DNA from: Botryobacter ruber
GTDB taxonomy: Bacteria > Bacteroidota > Bacteroidia > Cytophagales > Hymenobacteraceae
DNA length: 64,000 bases
Direction: 5' to 3'
Assembly: GCF_003347595.2 (NCBI RefSeq)
Contig: NZ_QCZK02000022.1
Span: forward strand, 1 to 64,000
This document shows, piece after piece, positions 62,700-64,000 of this stretch. Under the pieces are notes generated by a model. The model did not search any database and was not told the origin of the DNA. It saw nothing but the letters and a program-made list of their open reading frames with translations. Within the stretch, counting starts at the first letter, position 1, and the number at the start of each line of letters is the position of its first letter. The position numbers and the translations under genes are program-made.

Positions 62700-62803
62700 T
62701 AATATAAAATCACACCCATCCTTTCATCACTACCATCAACGGTTCAGACTATTCACCCATCAGCACATTAACAAATTAGCACATTAACACATCAGCACAT
62801 TCA
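62700..62803. repeat. Inverted copies of two dispersed repeats
   Basis: ACTACCATCAACGGTTCAG (about 62727-62745) is the inverse of the module at 39731-39770. AGCACATTAACAAATTAGCA and ACATTAACACATCAGCACAT at 62762-62801 are the inverse of the tract at 62488. The 319-bp gap between the SpoIIE and deacetylase genes consists mostly of such repeats and holds no gene. Confidence 0.6.
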
Positions 62804-62805
62804 AC

Positions 62806-63441
62806 TTGCTTCGCCTCTACAGAACACCCCACCTGATCCGGAAGCTGATGACTTCTTACACCTGGAACAGACCGCAGGAAGGGAAGAAGCTGTACCTGAC
62901 CTTTGACGACGGACCAATACCGGAGGTAACGCCCTTTGTGCTGGAACAACTGAAGGCGCACCAGGCGAAGGCAACATTTTTCTGTGTGGGCGAGAACCTG
63001 GTACGGCATCAGGAAGTGGCCCAGCAGGTGCTGGCCGACGGGCATGTGCTGGCAAATCACACCCATAATCACCTGCGGGGCTGGGTTACGGAACTGCCTC
63101 GTTACCTCGAAAATGTACAGCTGTGCCAGGCCGAACTCGAAAAACTGCAGCAGCCATTGCAAAGTAAAAAACTGTTCAGGCCGCCACACGGGCGCATCAC
63201 GTTTAAACAGGCAGCAGCCTTACGCGAGACTTATGAACTGGTGATGTGGGACGTACTTACAAACGATTTCGACGCGAGCCTCGGTCCGGAAGCTTGTCTG
63301 CAGAAAGCGCTGAAATATACCCAATCCGGCAGTATCATCGTATTCCACGACAGTTTAAAAGCAAAGCGAAACATGATGTATGCCTTGCCTCGTTTCCTGG
63401 AACATTTTACCACCCGTGGCTTTACCTTCGACACCTTATGA
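62806..63441 (+). CDS. Polysaccharide deacetylase (NodB/CE4 family)
   Basis: A 211-residue protein with the five CE4 motifs: LYLTFDDGPIPEVTP (catalytic Asp), LANHTHNHLRG (metal His), LFRPPHGRI, VMWDVLTNDF and IIVFHDS. It should remove N-acetyl groups from a glycan such as peptidoglycan or an exopolysaccharide. No signal peptide is obvious. The start is TTG at 62806, directly after a repeat tract; the N-terminus (MLRLYRTPHLIRKL) fits relatives. It overlaps the next gene. Confidence 0.9.
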   Translation: MLRLYRTPHLIRKLMTSYTWNRPQEGKKLYLTFDDGPIPEVTPFVLEQLKAHQAKATFFCVGENLVRHQEVAQQVLADGHVLANHTHNHLRGWVTELPRYLENVQLCQAELEKLQQPLQSKKLFRPPHGRITFKQAAALRETYELVMWDVLTNDFDASLGPEACLQKALKYTQSGSIIVFHDSLKAKRNMMYALPRFLEHFTTRGFTFDTL

Positions 63442-64000
63442 TGTTTTCGGTAGCGTACTTTCTGCTTTATTTTTCAGTTTTTCAGGTGCTGGTATTCCTG
63501 CTGGTGTTCAACCGGAAAAAATATGCTGCACAACCCGCAGATATGCCCCGCGTCAGTATCCTGATTGCGGCCCGGAACGAGGAAAAAACAATACGCCGCT
63601 GCCTGCAGGCCATCGAAAAGCTCGACTACCCGAAAGAAAAAATAGAAGTACTCATTGGCGACGATGCCTCTACCGACGCTACCAGGGCAGTAGTCGAAGC
63701 CTTTATCCAGGATAAGCCCAACTATACCTGCATCAGCATCCGCGAAACGATAGGCCTGGCCCGTGGAAAAGCAAACGTGCTGGCGCACCTGGCCAAAAAA
63801 GCAACCACCAACTTCTACTTCTGTACCGACGCCGACATCGCAGTGCCGCCCCAATGGATTAGGACCATGCTGGCACAGGTGCAGGAAAATACGGGTATTG
63901 TAACGGGCGTAACCACCATAACCGGCAAAAGCCTCTTCGCCAGGCTGCAGCAGGTAGACTGGGTTTACGCCCTCGGGCTCATGCAGGTAATTTCCGACAT
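63438..64000 (+). CDS. Family 2 glycosyltransferase (cut by window edge)
   Basis: An open frame starting ATGATG at 63438 overlaps the deacetylase stop by 4 bp and runs off the right edge after about 187 codons. It has an N-terminal membrane helix (VAYFLLYFSVFQVLVFLLVF) and a GT-A core (RVSILIAARNEEKTIRRCLQAIEKLDYP, VLIGDDASTD, FYFCTDADIAVPP). The pairing with a CE4 deacetylase suggests joint synthesis or tailoring of a surface polysaccharide. The C-terminal motifs are not in the window. Confidence 0.88.
   Translation, partial: MMFSVAYFLLYFSVFQVLVFLLVFNRKKYAAQPADMPRVSILIAARNEEKTIRRCLQAIEKLDYPKEKIEVLIGDDASTDATRAVVEAFIQDKPNYTCISIRETIGLARGKANVLAHLAKKATTNFYFCTDADIAVPPQWIRTMLAQVQENTGIVTGVTTITGKSLFARLQQVDWVYALGLMQVISD

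Noticed and set aside
62593-62787. 64-codon open frame
   Set aside because: It consists largely of the inverted dispersed repeats; low-complexity product.

Overview
The window looks like a chromosomal segment of a Bacteroidota bacterium, most likely order Cytophagales near Hymenobacteraceae (Pontibacter/Hymenobacter-like). This rests on the gene order ftsX-DUF3098-uppP-truB-ribF, on tamB diverging from tsaD, on a secreted protein with the gliding-motility-associated C-terminal domain, on DUF4920 and DUF2147 proteins, on promoter boxes of the phylum type TAnnTTTG before many genes, and on the near absence of Shine-Dalgarno sequences. The genus is an inference. I see no rRNA, tRNA, CRISPR array or complete insertion sequence.

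Layout. 1-3100: the start of an IS4-like transposase, a DsbA-like protein, a CrtA-like monooxygenase, a PNPOx-fold protein and an ACP phosphodiesterase. 3140-6020: an AT-rich island with a putative restriction endonuclease and an N6-adenine methyltransferase. 6030-12600: SlyD-like FKBP, an SF1 helicase, a coiled-coil membrane protein, thymidylate synthase, a GT87 protein and a metallo-beta-lactamase-fold protein. 12890-18545: a DAGK/DUF389 membrane protein, then the ftsX-DUF3098-uppP-truB-ribF run. 18720-25222: tamB, and divergently tsaD, a hotdog thioesterase and smpB. 25616-30414: a J-domain-like coiled-coil protein, an NlpC/P60 peptidase, an HNH protein and ribosomal protein S1.

30860-34620 is an accessory block with an EF-hand lipoprotein and a cluster of hydrophilic Tyr/Arg/Asp/Asn-rich proteins of unknown function. 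34857-37652 is an arsenic operon (arsR, arsI, a metallophosphoesterase, acr3). 37663-44448 holds a lipoprotein, dapA, a LytS/LytTR-type two-component pair and ligA. 44597-53430 is mostly secreted or membrane proteins, plus a GreA-like protein and a candidate structured RNA near 51170-51480. 53515-57693 holds an M61 peptidase, glutamate dehydrogenase and ruvC. 57716-62486 is a tightly overlapping run (flippase-like protein, GT2, a small protein, an OppC-like permease, a SpoIIE phosphatase). The window ends with a polysaccharide deacetylase and a truncated GT2.

The most striking non-coding content is repetitive. A roughly 30-bp G/C-skewed element occurs at about 17 intergenic places, alone or as head-to-head pairs that can fold into long hairpins. 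A composite element of about 280 bp occurs twice in opposite orientation, 14 kb apart. Several other inverted-repeat elements are present. The best candidates for undescribed biology are this repeat family, the structured RNA with a perfect Shine-Dalgarno and 22-codon reading frame at 51269-51337, and the Tyr/Arg-rich protein cluster. All calls come from reading the sequence; no database search was run.
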